From: Aquimarina aggregata
Lineage (GTDB): Bacteria > Bacteroidota > Bacteroidia > Flavobacteriales > Flavobacteriaceae
Assembly (NCBI RefSeq): GCF_001632745.1
Contig: NZ_LQRT01000024.1
Span: forward strand, 558,001 to 622,000
DNA: 64,000 nt
Reading direction: 5' to 3'
The position numbers and the translations under genes were made by a program. Under the pieces are notes generated by a model. The model was not told the DNA's origin, searched no databases, and saw only the letters and a list, made by a program, of their open reading frames with translations. Positions 1-9,443 of the stretch are shown one piece after another; the stretch's first letter is position 1; the number at the start of each line of letters is the position of its first letter.

Positions 1-1241
1 CTAGAAACGTAGTGAAAACATCAATAGATCTTTCGCGACAAGGAGAAGGAGACGAAAAGTTTCAACCAAATTTTTTATCCCGAGGAGTAGTACGAAGCAC
101 CGTATTTTTATCAGAGATAATTTCATCGATAACACCACAATCTTTCAAGAAAGTTTCAGATAAGCAATTTGATCAGGAATCTATAGAGGTAAATGCTTTT
201 ACAGCTAAACAAGAAGACTTACCGGCTTTTGATATGGTAAGAGCTGCTGTAAATCTTATGGTAGCGGGGGTTTTAATATCGATAGCAACATCAATGAAAT
301 TACCTTTGTCTACAACTTATGTTACTTTTATGGTAGCAATGGGTACGTCTTTGGCCGATAGAGCTTGGGGAACAGAAAGTGCGGTATACCGTGTAGCCGG
401 AGTACTAAATGTTATTGGTGGCTGGTTTTTTACCGCAATAAGTGCATTTCTAGCAGCTGCTACAATTGCTTTTTTACTTCATTTACATCTCCCATCAATG
501 CTAGCTATTTTATTAGCACTAGCAATTTTCCTTTTGGCAAGAAATACAATTAAGTATCGCAATAAGACAAGAGCAGAAAGAGCAGAAGATCGACTTAAAA
601 AATCAGAAAGTAGCTCTATAAAAGGTGTTATTGAAGAAAGTGCAGATAATATTAAATCCTTTGTTAATAGAGGAAATAAAATTTATGGGCAAACCATAGA
701 TAGTCTAGCAAAATATGATTTAACTGCGTTAAAAAAGAGTAGGAAAGGAATAGCTAAATTAGAAACAGAAGTAGAAGAATTAAGAGATAGTATATTTTAT
801 TTCATTAAAAATCTAGACGAATCTAGTGTTGGGGCCAGTAATTTTTATATTTCGATTTTAGGTTATCTCGAAGATATTACGCAATCTCTAGAATATATAG
901 CAAAAGTTAGTCACAAACATGTGAATAATAATCACAAGAAACTTCGATTTAATCAAATCAAAGATTTAAAAGAGATAGAAGATCACTTAGATGATTTTTA
1001 CAAAAATATTAAGTCTGTTTTCGATAATCGAGAGTTTGCCACTTTAAATGATATAATAGCAGAAAAACAAGAGTTATTTACTATTGTAAGTGATAAAATT
1101 AATAAACAAGTAGCAAGAACTAGAACAGAAGAAAGTAGTCCTAAAAATACTACTTTATACTTTGGTTTATTAACAGAAACAAAGGATCTTATTACTGCAA
1201 CAATGAATCTCTTAATAACCTATAGAGATCATCAGGATTAA
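1..1241 (+). CDS. PiT-family inorganic phosphate permease with PhoU-like C-terminal region (5' end outside window)
   Basis: The reading frame is open from the window edge (a GTG at 12 is internal), so only the C-terminal part is seen. Its membrane part has the PiT signature LPLSTTYVTFMVAMGTSLAD, then GVLNVIGGWFFTA and further hydrophobic helices up to about residue 176. The last 220 residues are hydrophilic, helical and charged, resembling a PhoU-like cytoplasmic domain fused to the permease, as in many large Bacteroidetes PiT proteins. Known role of the family: proton- or sodium-coupled phosphate uptake across the inner membrane. The two-component pair that follows fits phosphate control, which is inference. 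Confidence 0.88.
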   Translation, partial: RNVVKTSIDLSRQGEGDEKFQPNFLSRGVVRSTVFLSEIISSITPQSFKKVSDKQFDQESIEVNAFTAKQEDLPAFDMVRAAVNLMVAGVLISIATSMKLPLSTTYVTFMVAMGTSLADRAWGTESAVYRVAGVLNVIGGWFFTAISAFLAAATIAFLLHLHLPSMLAILLALAIFLLARNTIKYRNKTRAERAEDRLKKSESSSIKGVIEESADNIKSFVNRGNKIYGQTIDSLAKYDLTALKKSRKGIAKLETEVEELRDSIFYFIKNLDESSVGASNFYISILGYLEDITQSLEYIAKVSHKHVNNNHKKLRFNQIKDLKEIEDHLDDFYKNIKSVFDNREFATLNDIIAEKQELFTIVSDKINKQVARTRTEESSPKNTTLYFGLLTETKDLITATMNLLITYRDHQD

Positions 1242-1395
1242 AGTATATCTATCTCTAAGACCACTTTTCTTACGTTAAGTAATTGTTATCCTTATGATGT
1301 TTTTATGTTAGATTATTGTTTCCTAGCTTTATAGTTGTCAAAACTTCAGTTTAACATAGTATATTTACTTGTCGTGATATAATTTATAGGAAAAC

Positions 1396-2079
1396 ATGAA
1401 TAAAAAAGATATTACCATACTACTAGTAGATGACGAGCCAGACATTTTAGAAATCGTCGGATATAATCTTACAGCAGAAGGCTACCATGTTGTTACTGCA
1501 GAAAACGGTGTTGAAGCTGTAAAACTAGCTAAGAAGAAAAAACCACAATTGATTATTTTGGATGTGATGATGCCAGAGATGGATGGTATCGAAGCTTGTG
1601 AACAAATCCGCAAATTACCAGATTTACAGAATACAATCATAACTTTCTTGACTGCAAGAGGTGAGGACTACTCTCAAGTAGCAGGTTTTGATGCCGGAGC
1701 AGATGATTATATAACAAAACCAATTCGCCCCAAAGTATTGGTAAGTAAAGTAAAAGCTTTACTTCGTAGGCTTAAAGAAGATGATTCTTCTGATAATGTT
1801 GTAAAAATTGGAAACTTGGTAATTAATCGTGATGAATATAAAATCATCAAAGACAAAAAAGAGATCGTTTTACCAAGAAAAGAGTTTGAATTATTATCTT
1901 TATTGGCCTCTAAACCAGGTAAGGTTTTTAAACGAGAAGATATCCTTGATAAGGTTTGGGGTAACGAAGTTATTGTTGGTGGTCGTACTATAGATGTTCA
2001 TATCAGAAAACTTAGAGAAAAGATCGGCGATAATAGTTTCAAAACTATCAAAGGAGTCGGATATAAGTTCGTAGTTTAA
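1396..2079 (+). CDS. OmpR/PhoB-family response regulator
   Basis: Receiver domain at about residues 6-125 with acidic pair D12-D13 (VDDEPD), phospho-acceptor D56 (IILDVMMP), T86 and K108 (TKP), followed by a winged-helix DNA-binding domain (about 130-227; GGRTIDVHIRKLREKIG, GVGYKF). Length 227 aa is normal for the family. It overlaps the kinase gene by one base (TAATG), so the two are translationally coupled. Location next to a phosphate permease suggests a PhoB-like role; the family assignment is firm, the signal is inference. Confidence 0.93.
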   Translation: MNKKDITILLVDDEPDILEIVGYNLTAEGYHVVTAENGVEAVKLAKKKKPQLIILDVMMPEMDGIEACEQIRKLPDLQNTIITFLTARGEDYSQVAGFDAGADDYITKPIRPKVLVSKVKALLRRLKEDDSSDNVVKIGNLVINRDEYKIIKDKKEIVLPRKEFELLSLLASKPGKVFKREDILDKVWGNEVIVGGRTIDVHIRKLREKIGDNSFKTIKGVGYKFVV

Positions 2080-3158
2080 TGGCAGAAAATTTTAAAAAGT
2101 CGTATAGGTTTGCATACTTGTCTTCTTTATATATAACTATAATTTTAACGCTCGTATTGAGCGTTTTTTTGTATACTCAATCAATAGTTAATCCTATATT
2201 TATAGTAGGTTTTTCACTAGTATGTTACGCTATATGTTTTTTGATTGTGCAATACCGTGTAGAGAAATTCATTTATCGTAGAGTTCGAAAAATATATGAT
2301 GATATCGAGATGCTCGATGTTGATAATATCGGTGATACTCCTGTAACCACAGATATGAGAACTCTTATTAAAGAAGTAGAGAAGTTTGCCCAGCAAAGAA
2401 AAACAGAGATCGAAACCTTAAAAATTAGGGAAGATTATCGTAAAGAATTTATGGGTAATGTATCTCATGAGCTTAAAACACCTTTATTTACGGTTCAAGG
2501 ATATATACTTACGTTGTTAGATGGAGCAATGCATGACCCTGCAATTTTGGATAAATATCTTAATAGAGCTAATAAAGGAGTAGAGCGTTTGATTTATATT
2601 GTTAATGATTTAGATATGATCACCAAGCTAGAAGTAGGTGATTTAAATCTTAATTATACAAATTTTGATATTGTAGAATTGGTTCAAAGTGTGTTTGATC
2701 TTTTTGAAATGAAAGCGTCAAAAAAGAATATCGCTCTTACTTTTGATATGAACTATTCTGAACCCATAATTGTTCATGCGGATAGAGAACGAATACAACA
2801 AGTGTTATCAAATCTAATTGTAAACTCTATTAAATACGGAAAAGAAGATGGTACGACAGAGGTAAGTATCGAAGATCTTATTCGTAACAAAACAATAGTT
2901 AGAGTTACGGATAATGGTGAAGGTATAGCCCAAGCTCATATTCCAAGACTTTTTGAACGCTTCTACAGAGTAGATAAAAGTGGCTCTCGTCGAGAAGGGG
3001 GATCTGGACTTGGTTTAGCAATAGTAAAGCATATTATCGAAGCCCACCATGAACGTATCTATGTAGAAAGTGATTATCGAGTAGGAAGTGAATTTTCATT
3101 TACTCTGGAAAAAGTGAAAAAGTTCCCTGTAGTCGATGTCGGTACTAAAACTACTTAA
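2079..3158 (+). CDS. PhoR-like membrane sensor histidine kinase
   Basis: Two transmembrane helices (about residues 13-32 and 37-57) with almost no periplasmic loop, then a HisKA domain with H130 in FMGNVSHELKTPLF, and a HATPase domain with N249 (LSNLIVNSIKYG), DNGEG (278-282) and GGSGLGL (307-313). The tiny external loop is like PhoR-type kinases that sense through a membrane partner such as a transporter. It is the cognate kinase of the regulator it overlaps. Its last 63 bases overlap the 3' end of the convergent glycosyltransferase gene. Confidence 0.92.
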   Translation: MAENFKKSYRFAYLSSLYITIILTLVLSVFLYTQSIVNPIFIVGFSLVCYAICFLIVQYRVEKFIYRRVRKIYDDIEMLDVDNIGDTPVTTDMRTLIKEVEKFAQQRKTEIETLKIREDYRKEFMGNVSHELKTPLFTVQGYILTLLDGAMHDPAILDKYLNRANKGVERLIYIVNDLDMITKLEVGDLNLNYTNFDIVELVQSVFDLFEMKASKKNIALTFDMNYSEPIIVHADRERIQQVLSNLIVNSIKYGKEDGTTEVSIEDLIRNKTIVRVTDNGEGIAQAHIPRLFERFYRVDKSGSRREGGSGLGLAIVKHIIEAHHERIYVESDYRVGSEFSFTLEKVKKFPVVDVGTKTT

Positions 3159-4151
3159 TCCTCTATAGGCATTTAAATCCCTTAATTTTGTTAATGTAAA
3201 TTCACTTTGGTTACAGCTTGGTACTAACTTATTTAATGTTAAACGTTCTGCAAGATATTCTTGCTCAAACTGTCCTGGAGTAGGTATAAAAAAAGCTTTT
3301 TTCTTTAATTTAGCCAAATCCATTACGGTGGTGTAACCAGATCTTGAAATAATTAGATTGCTACTATTTATAGTATCCTCAAGGTTTTTTCCAGTAAGAT
3401 AATTATGAATAGTAATATTATTCTTAACATAAGTTTCTTGAGTTTCCTGAATAAGCCCTCTAACAAAAACAATTTTTTTATCACTTTGTTCAAATTCTTG
3501 AAAGAGCTTTTGCTCTAGTAGTGTTCGTTGTGGTTCTGGACCAGAAAGTAATACCATAATATCATACTTTTTGGGAACAATTTGATATTCAAACCGACTT
3601 AAAGGACCAAGATATGTAACAGGAATATTACTTTTTTTAGGATGACCTAATTCGCCACTTAAGTTTGGATCATCAGCCATATCTGGAACCCAACATACAT
3701 CAAATTTTTTGATATATTTATTGTGAATCTTTGTACTAAACGAAGTAGTTTTTCCACTCAATACAGTTAGTTGGTGCGTTATAAATACAGAGGGAATACT
3801 TTTGTGTCGAACTCCCATACGATTGTCGGATATAATACCACAAAAATTATCTTCTTCGATTATTTTTTTAATCATTTTTCGTTCTGCACTAATAGCATGG
3901 GCAATCTTTGGGCTATTTAAAAGCATTTTGAATTTAAAATTACTTCCCTTTTTAGAATATTCAATATTGTAAGAAGGCAGTTCTTTTGTTTGTAGTTCAG
4001 GGAATTCCTTTTTTAATAAAGAAAGCGCTACACCATCTGATGCAATTACAGGTTCGATACCTTCATGAATTAAGGCATTGATAATAGGAATACATCGAGT
4101 TGCATGACCTAATCCCCAGTTAAGAGGTGCTACAAGTACTTTTTTGTCCAA
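3096..4151 (-). CDS. MurG/GT28-like glycosyltransferase
   Basis: The protein opens with VLVAPLNWGLGHATR, the glycine-rich acceptor-side loop of GT-B enzymes of the MurG/GT28 type, and has a C-terminal nucleotide-sugar half with SRSGYTTVMDLAKLKKKAFF and PTPGQFEQEYLAERL. No signal peptide or clear membrane helix; it is probably peripheral on the inner face of the inner membrane. Substrate cannot be read from sequence (lipid or polysaccharide assembly is likely for the family). Convergent with the kinase gene, sharing 63 bp of coding sequence. Confidence 0.8.
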   Translation of the reverse strand: MDKKVLVAPLNWGLGHATRCIPIINALIHEGIEPVIASDGVALSLLKKEFPELQTKELPSYNIEYSKKGSNFKFKMLLNSPKIAHAISAERKMIKKIIEEDNFCGIISDNRMGVRHKSIPSVFITHQLTVLSGKTTSFSTKIHNKYIKKFDVCWVPDMADDPNLSGELGHPKKSNIPVTYLGPLSRFEYQIVPKKYDIMVLLSGPEPQRTLLEQKLFQEFEQSDKKIVFVRGLIQETQETYVKNNITIHNYLTGKNLEDTINSSNLIISRSGYTTVMDLAKLKKKAFFIPTPGQFEQEYLAERLTLNKLVPSCNQSEFTLTKLRDLNAYRGLSSFSTDIDYRELFHFFQSK

Positions 4152-4382
4152 ATGTTCTATTTTTTAAGTTGTTAGAGCAATTTATCATTTCAGTATAATA
4201 ATAAAGTTAATCCTATTTCGGTATCCGTATATTTCCTTAATTTTACCAAAAAATTAAATTTAGAGATTCTGTAATTAGAAGTGTTACAGGATGAGAGCTC
4301 TTTTTTTAAGGTATGATTTTCTTTAGTTAATGTAACATAACAGACATTCTAAAGACTAGTAAATAAGTAATAAAAAGAATCG

Positions 4383-5057
4383 GTGGGAAGTAAGAATAAA
4401 TTAAAACGATTTAATGAAAATAAAACCTTTCAGAATGTGGTAGAACCCACAAGAGATGAGGTACTTAATAATAGCCTAGGATATAAAGGGAAATGGAATG
4501 AGAAATTCTTTAAAAACGAAAATCCTATAGTGTTAGAATTAGGATGTGGTAAAGGAGAATATACTGTTGGTCTTGCTCAAAAATATCCAGATAAAAATTT
4601 TATAGGTATTGATATTAAAGGTGCTCGTTTTTGGAGAGGTGCTAAAACGGCTATCGAAGAAGATTTAAACAATGTTGGGTTTATTCGAACACAAATTGAA
4701 CTTGTAGCTCATATTTTTGAAGAAGGAGAAGTCGATGAGATTTGGATTACTTTTCCCGATCCACAAATCAAGTATAAGCGTACAAAACATAGAATGACCA
4801 ATACTGCATTCTTACAACGATATAAAAAGATATTAAAACCAGATGGGATTATGCATCTTAAAACCGATAGTGAATTTATGCATGGATATACTTTAGGGTT
4901 ATTGCATGGTGAAGGTCATGAGGTGCTATATGCAAATCATAATGTTTATCATCAAGAGGGGTCACCAGAGGTGGTAACTTCGATTCAAACTTTTTATGAA
5001 AAACAATATTTAGAAAAAAATAAACCTATAACTTACATCCAGTTTAGGATCGTGTAA
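4383..5057 (+). CDS. trmB: tRNA (guanine-N7)-methyltransferase TrmB
   Basis: SAM-binding Rossmann motif VLELGCGKGEYT near residue 50, GIDIKGARFWRGAKTA, and the TrmB signature WITFPDPQIKYKRTKHRMT around residues 115-135. 224 aa fits TrmB, which makes m7G46 in the tRNA variable loop. The start is GTG at 4383; no ATG lies nearby upstream in frame. It begins a tight run with the LysE-type exporter and the alkyltransferase-like gene. Confidence 0.95.
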   Translation: MGSKNKLKRFNENKTFQNVVEPTRDEVLNNSLGYKGKWNEKFFKNENPIVLELGCGKGEYTVGLAQKYPDKNFIGIDIKGARFWRGAKTAIEEDLNNVGFIRTQIELVAHIFEEGEVDEIWITFPDPQIKYKRTKHRMTNTAFLQRYKKILKPDGIMHLKTDSEFMHGYTLGLLHGEGHEVLYANHNVYHQEGSPEVVTSIQTFYEKQYLEKNKPITYIQFRIV

Positions 5058-5071
5058 TTGGCATCGTCATT

Positions 5072-5701
5072 TTGGAAACTACCAAACTATTTTTAGTCAC
5101 GTTTTTTGCATCACTAGTTGGAGTAATCCCTCCAGGATTAGTCAATATGACTGTGGCTAGAACCTGTCTAGAGAGAGGTAAGAACAATGGTATTTTGGTA
5201 GCTATAGGCGCTTCAGTTGTTGTTTTATTTCAGGCATTAATCGCAATACTTCTGGCAAAGTATATTTTCTTTAATCCATTTGTTAGAAATATTTTACTAC
5301 GTACTGGAGCAGTTATCTTTTTTTTAATGGCCATTTATTTTTTTGCAAAAGCAAAACAAAAAAGCGCAAAAATTAAGGTATATAAAAAAGCAAGTACTCG
5401 AAGTTTTTTTAAAGGTGCAATGATGTCTGCTTTAAATGTTCTGCCGATACCCTATTTTTGTGCAATTGCGGCAGGTATGAGTGTAAGTGGTAAAATTGAA
5501 TATGATGCAGTTCGTATAACAGCTTTTACTATAGCAGCTGGAACAGGAACCTTTGTAACGCTATATTTTTATGTACTTTCATTTTTAAAGATAGAAAAGA
5601 AAACAGCTTCAATAACTAAGTACACTAACTATTTTATGGCGGCCTTAATGTTAGTTTTAGTAATTATTACATTGGCAAGAATTATTTATACATGGGAGTA
5701 A
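5072..5701 (+). CDS. LysE-family translocator (amino-acid/metabolite exporter)
   Basis: About six hydrophobic helices over 209 aa. The N-terminus (FFASLVGVIPPGLVNMTVAR) matches the LysE/RhtB exporter fold, whose first helix carries a conserved PG pair. The best start is TTG at 5072, 14 bases after trmB. The 3' end overlaps the next gene by 10 bases, indicating an operon. Substrate unknown; members export amino acids or related small molecules across the inner membrane. Confidence 0.8.
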   Translation: METTKLFLVTFFASLVGVIPPGLVNMTVARTCLERGKNNGILVAIGASVVVLFQALIAILLAKYIFFNPFVRNILLRTGAVIFFLMAIYFFAKAKQKSAKIKVYKKASTRSFFKGAMMSALNVLPIPYFCAIAAGMSVSGKIEYDAVRITAFTIAAGTGTFVTLYFYVLSFLKIEKKTASITKYTNYFMAALMLVLVIITLARIIYTWE

Positions 5702-6030
5702 AAAAAGAGGAAACTAATTTTTTTGAAAGAGTCTATGAGGTGGCTAAACAAATACCTTATGGTAGAGTAACCTCATATGGGGCTATTGCTAAATCTTTAG
5801 GAGCGGCAAAAAGTGCTCGTATGGTTGGTTGGGCAATGAATGCTTGTGATGGCCGTGAAGATGTACCTGCGCATCGTGTAGTAAACAGAAAAGGAATCTT
5901 GACAGGAAAACACCATTTTCAAGGTACTAATCTAATGCAACAATTACTAGAAAGTGAAGGTGTAGAAGTTATCGAAAGTCAGATTCAAGATTTTGATAAG
6001 ATCTTCTGGGATCCTATGACCGAATTATGA
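5692..6030 (+). CDS. Alkyltransferase-like (ATL) DNA-binding protein, Cys-less MGMT homologue
   Basis: The 112-aa protein is the C-terminal DNA-binding domain of O6-methylguanine methyltransferases: IPYGRVTSYGAIA, then GWAMNAC and PAHRVVNRKG. In active enzymes the last motif reads PCHRV with the acceptor cysteine; here it is PAHRV, so the acceptor is an alanine. Known ATL proteins bind and flip O6-alkylguanine without repairing it and hand it to nucleotide excision repair. Overlaps the exporter gene by 10 bases. Confidence 0.9.
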   Translation: MGVKKEETNFFERVYEVAKQIPYGRVTSYGAIAKSLGAAKSARMVGWAMNACDGREDVPAHRVVNRKGILTGKHHFQGTNLMQQLLESEGVEVIESQIQDFDKIFWDPMTEL

Positions 6031-6059
6031 TAGTACATTTTTTAGATGATGCTCGTTAT

Positions 6060-6908
6060 CTAGAAAGAAACTCCCATTCCGCCGGAGAAGGTTGATAAAT
6101 CAAGACTACCAATTCTAAGGTGTTCATACCCTCCAGAAAATTTAAGACGTTTATAATGATAGTTTAGCAATGCAGAAAGTCTATTTACAGGTCTTTGATT
6201 AATGTATGCTCCATAAAAATTGGTTTCTATACTTAGTGGTTTCGCAAAAAACAATTCTGCCCCAACACCATATGCAAATCCAAACTCATCAACTTCTCCT
6301 CCAACATAGGTAGTTCCAACTCCCCACCAGGCATTAAACTTTTCTGTACGTACTCTATGGTATTTTGCCATTGCAGTAAATATGGCTAATGTATTGGCAC
6401 CAAAATTAGTATTGTCTTCCCATAGTTGTAGGTAATCAGCTTCGAATCCAATTCTCTCCAGAAATCGCAGATCTGCATTTAGATGATTTCCATATAGTTT
6501 TTGATTTTCGATGATATATCTATTACTTATTGTGGCTCTAAATTGTGTAGTGTTTTCACCGCTATCATATGCATAATTCCCGATCTTAGAATTAAGATAA
6601 GGATATTTCGTGATACGAGCCCCAGTTGCTCTATGTTCTGCTTCCATAGGAGTTTCTATTGCCGTAAAATATGTAGCATATAAAAAAGCTTCGGCGGCAA
6701 ACAAGCCTAATTCTGCAACGATAAACATATCTCCCCAATCTGTTGACTCATAGTTGTCATCTGATCCAGATCTAGAATCATTTCTACTAGTATTGTTACT
6801 TTCTCTTTTACTTAAACTCTTCTCGGCGATGTCAAGCTTACCTTGACTATAACCAGAGTTTGTTATTCCAAAACTAAGCAGTACTAGTATAAGTGTAATT
6901 TTTTTCAT
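6060..6908 (-). CDS. Secreted outer-membrane beta-barrel-like protein
   Basis: Start taken at the internal ATG 6908 (MKKITLILVLLSFG), which gives a clean signal peptide ending near SGYSQ; a longer frame begins at 6944 but its extra residues look like leader sequence. The mature part has a short Ser/Asn-rich linker followed by alternating amphipathic strands, and ends in GGMGVSF with a terminal aromatic, typical of outer-membrane barrels. Family not recognised. Confidence 0.7.
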   Translation of the reverse strand: MKKITLILVLLSFGITNSGYSQGKLDIAEKSLSKRESNNTSRNDSRSGSDDNYESTDWGDMFIVAELGLFAAEAFLYATYFTAIETPMEAEHRATGARITKYPYLNSKIGNYAYDSGENTTQFRATISNRYIIENQKLYGNHLNADLRFLERIGFEADYLQLWEDNTNFGANTLAIFTAMAKYHRVRTEKFNAWWGVGTTYVGGEVDEFGFAYGVGAELFFAKPLSIETNFYGAYINQRPVNRLSALLNYHYKRLKFSGGYEHLRIGSLDLSTFSGGMGVSF

Positions 6909-7440
6909 AATCGATGGGTCTATAAAATTTAAATACTTATGCACATAAATTATACCAGAGTGTGTTATTCTTAATTTGATTGCTATAGTTTATATGTCAC
7001 TATTAAGGTGCTTATCTATAAACAATTGACTAGAGAAAAACCCTACTTTAAAAAGAATGAGGTCCTATTAAAGAACTGCTATTAGCAGATTTTCAAACCG
7101 TACTTTTTAAGGAGGTTTAACAATGGAAGTAACATAGTTGTAAAAATTTTATAGAGCTCATAAAAGTCAATTATTAATTTAAAATTATTACCTAGGTTTT
7201 GAAGGTAGTTTTTTTAATCTTGATAGTTGTTTTGCACTTAATCCAACTGCAAACAGAATCCTAGCTCGTACCTATTTGATTGAGGCTTACAGGTAAAAAA
7301 CAATGATCATTTTGAAGTAAGCCTTGGTGTTTCTGTAAATATTAAAACTGATATCAAAAACGTTGATATTGATGAAAATACCCTAAAAGAAGTATTCGTT
7401 TTGTCAGATGTTACAATAGGATACAGGAATTCCGATAGTG

Positions 7441-7455
7441 CGGATTTGTAATCCG
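7441..7455. repeat. Dispersed palindrome CGGATT-N3-AATCCG, copy 1
   Basis: Perfect 6-bp arms around TGT, flanked by GATAG on the left. The same palindrome recurs at 7603, 27993 and 35841, and nearly at 26251 and 9343, always outside genes. Confidence 0.75.
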
Positions 7456-7513
7456 TGCCTTCGACAAAACTAGAATATACTTAAGACGATGATTTACTAT
7501 AATAGATCATGAT

Positions 7514-7629
7514 AGTTTTGTTTTTTGACACTGAATTTTCTTAAGTATAAAAACGATCACTACTAATGTGACCGTTTTTTATTTGTACTCGCTATGACGA
7601 CACGGATTGCAAATCCGCGTGATCGGGTT
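7514..7629. repeat. 116-bp dispersed intergenic repeat, copy A (contains palindrome 7603-7617)
   Basis: Aligns over its whole length with 27903-28018 at high identity by eye. Each copy contains a hairpin AAACGATCAC-TACTAAT-GTGAyCGTTT followed by a T-run (here 7551-7578 with one mismatch) and then ACTCGCTATGAC and the CGGATTGCAAATCCG palindrome. Confidence 0.8.
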
Positions 7630-7916
7630 TAGGATATAGCTTTTAGCCTTATCAATTAGTTATGTTTGAGATATTCACTATATATTGTAATCCGTGCTAT
7701 CGTTTCTGAGCGATTGGATCATTAACGAATCTATGCTTATGCTGCCTTTTCGTAACTAATAGCATTAACCAATAAACTTTAATAAAAAACAAACGGTATT
7801 CTAACCATTTGTTTTCCTCTTTCAAGCTTATTTTTTCCTTTTGGCGTATCTTATTTTGGTTTCATAATTTTCCCAACCTTTATTTGCGGCATCAAATCAT
7901 TCAGAAATATAAAAAA

Positions 7917-9311
7917 ATGAAAACACTACCTATTTACATTTGCCTCTTCTTACTATTCATATCATGTTCTAATGATGATGACGATCGAGTATTAAGTGAC
8001 TTTAATGAGATTACTTCATTTAGTATTAATGAGCAACAGGGCGCTATAGACAATAAGATTATTACCCTTGAGTTAGCTGCAGGAACAGATATTACAGCTT
8101 TGACTCCCGTTATTGAACATACTGGAGAAAGTATAGCTCCTGAAAACGGTTCGACACAAGATTTTACAAGCCCCGTAGTGTATACTGTCGTTGCTGAAAA
8201 TGGAGATACTCAAGAATTTACGGTTATTGTGACTATAACAGAATCAGAACCAAGTGATCTTAATGAGATTACTTCATTTAGTATTAATGAGGAACAGGGC
8301 ACTATAGATAATAACACGATTACGCTTGAGTTTGATACGGGGACAGATATTACAGCGTTAATTCCCGTTATTGAGCATACAGGATTAACTATAGTTCCAG
8401 CAGTTGGTTTAGCACAAGATTTTACAAATCCTTTAGTGTATACTGTCGTTGCCGAAAACGGAGATACTCAAGAGTTTACGGTAAATGTTACTGTTCGTTT
8501 GGGAACAGCATCAGGAATAGAATTTATAACGACCTGGTCTGCTAAAGAAATTACGATTCCCACAAATCCAGCATTAACGTATAACTATAATGTAGATTGG
8601 GATAATGATGGGGTAGTAGATGAATCTGGAATCAATGGGGATATCACGCATAGTTTTGATGTTGATAAAGAGCATACCATACGTATAACGGGTACTTTTC
8701 CTTCAATACAATTTGACAATGCTACAAATACTGGGGACGATGGGGCTAAAAAGATTATCTCTGTGGATCAATGGGGAACGGGGACGTGGTTATCTATGGA
8801 AAAATCATTTGCAGAATGCACTAATCTTAAAGTGCCTGCAACCGATGTACCTGATTTGTCAAACGTGAGCAGTCTAGGCTTCATGTTTATTGGTGCATCC
8901 ATTGCAAATCCAGATGTAAGTAATTGGGATATTAGCAATGTAACTAATCTAGTGGGTATGTTTAGTAGTGCAAGGTTGGCGAACCCCGATGTTAGTAAAT
9001 GGGATACTTCTAATGTAACGGAAATGTTTGGGATGTTTTTATTTGCTTCATCGGCAAACCCCGATATTAGTAACTGGAATATTTCTAACGTTACTGATGC
9101 TGGTAGTATGTTTAGTAGTTCAGCATTTTCAACAGAAAACTATGACAAACTACTCATTAGTTTTGCAAATCAAACACGACAAAATGATGTTGATTTTGCC
9201 GTATCTAGAACCACTTTTTGTTCTGATGAAGCAGCTGTCGCAAGAGCTACGTTGATTAGTGAAAGTAATTGGGATATTAGAGATGGTGGTCGTGATCCTC
9301 AATGTGAATAA
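7917..9311 (+). CDS. Surface lipoprotein with two DUF5018-like domains and DUF285/BspA-type repeats
   Basis: Start set at ATG 7917 because it gives a lipoprotein signal (LLFISCSNDDDD, lipobox Cys17, acidic residues after it as for surface-exposed Bacteroidetes lipoproteins); the frame is open further upstream but without signal character. Two tandem copies of a roughly 80-residue domain (LNEITSFSIN...VYTVVAENGDTQEFTV) match the DUF5018 style, then a PKD-like stretch, then BspA/DUF285 repeats of the form DVSNWDISNVTNLVGMF. Such proteins are adhesin-like; the ligand is unknown. A strong palindrome terminator follows. Confidence 0.85.
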   Translation: MKTLPIYICLFLLFISCSNDDDDRVLSDFNEITSFSINEQQGAIDNKIITLELAAGTDITALTPVIEHTGESIAPENGSTQDFTSPVVYTVVAENGDTQEFTVIVTITESEPSDLNEITSFSINEEQGTIDNNTITLEFDTGTDITALIPVIEHTGLTIVPAVGLAQDFTNPLVYTVVAENGDTQEFTVNVTVRLGTASGIEFITTWSAKEITIPTNPALTYNYNVDWDNDGVVDESGINGDITHSFDVDKEHTIRITGTFPSIQFDNATNTGDDGAKKIISVDQWGTGTWLSMEKSFAECTNLKVPATDVPDLSNVSSLGFMFIGASIANPDVSNWDISNVTNLVGMFSSARLANPDVSKWDTSNVTEMFGMFLFASSANPDISNWNISNVTDAGSMFSSSAFSTENYDKLLISFANQTRQNDVDFAVSRTTFCSDEAAVARATLISESNWDIRDGGRDPQCE

Positions 9312-9342
9312 TCTTGCTAATTTGTATAAGAAGTGTAAAAAA

Positions 9343-9377
9343 ACCGATAGCGCAGATTACAAATCTGCGCTATCGGT
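9343..9377 (+). terminator. Perfect 16-bp hairpin, variant of the dispersed palindrome
   Basis: Arms 9343-9358 and 9362-9377 are exactly complementary with a 3-base loop (ACA). It lies 30 bases after the surface lipoprotein stop and can terminate it, but its sequence (GCAGATTACAAATCTGC core, GATAG/CTATC flanks) shows it is a member of the dispersed palindrome family. Confidence 0.7.
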
Positions 9378-9443
9378 CTATCTAATTTGTAATTAGTGTT
9401 ATCATCTCTGAGCTATCAGAGAACACTAAAAACACAATGGTTT

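Larger units (their letters stand above)
6909..7916. other. Long intergenic region with decayed sequence and repeats
   Basis: No intact gene. A short open stretch at about 7282-7452 on the plus strand reads as 50-odd residues (NNDHFEVSLGVSV... ending at a TAA) without a start and interrupted by a frameshift upstream, so it may be a gene remnant. From about 7430 on the region holds two copies of a palindromic repeat and one long dispersed repeat, listed separately, and a half-copy near 7685. Confidence 0.5.

Noticed and set aside
7282..7452. Intact gene in the long intergenic region
   Set aside because: No start codon, frameshift upstream and a stop inside the palindrome; at best a remnant.
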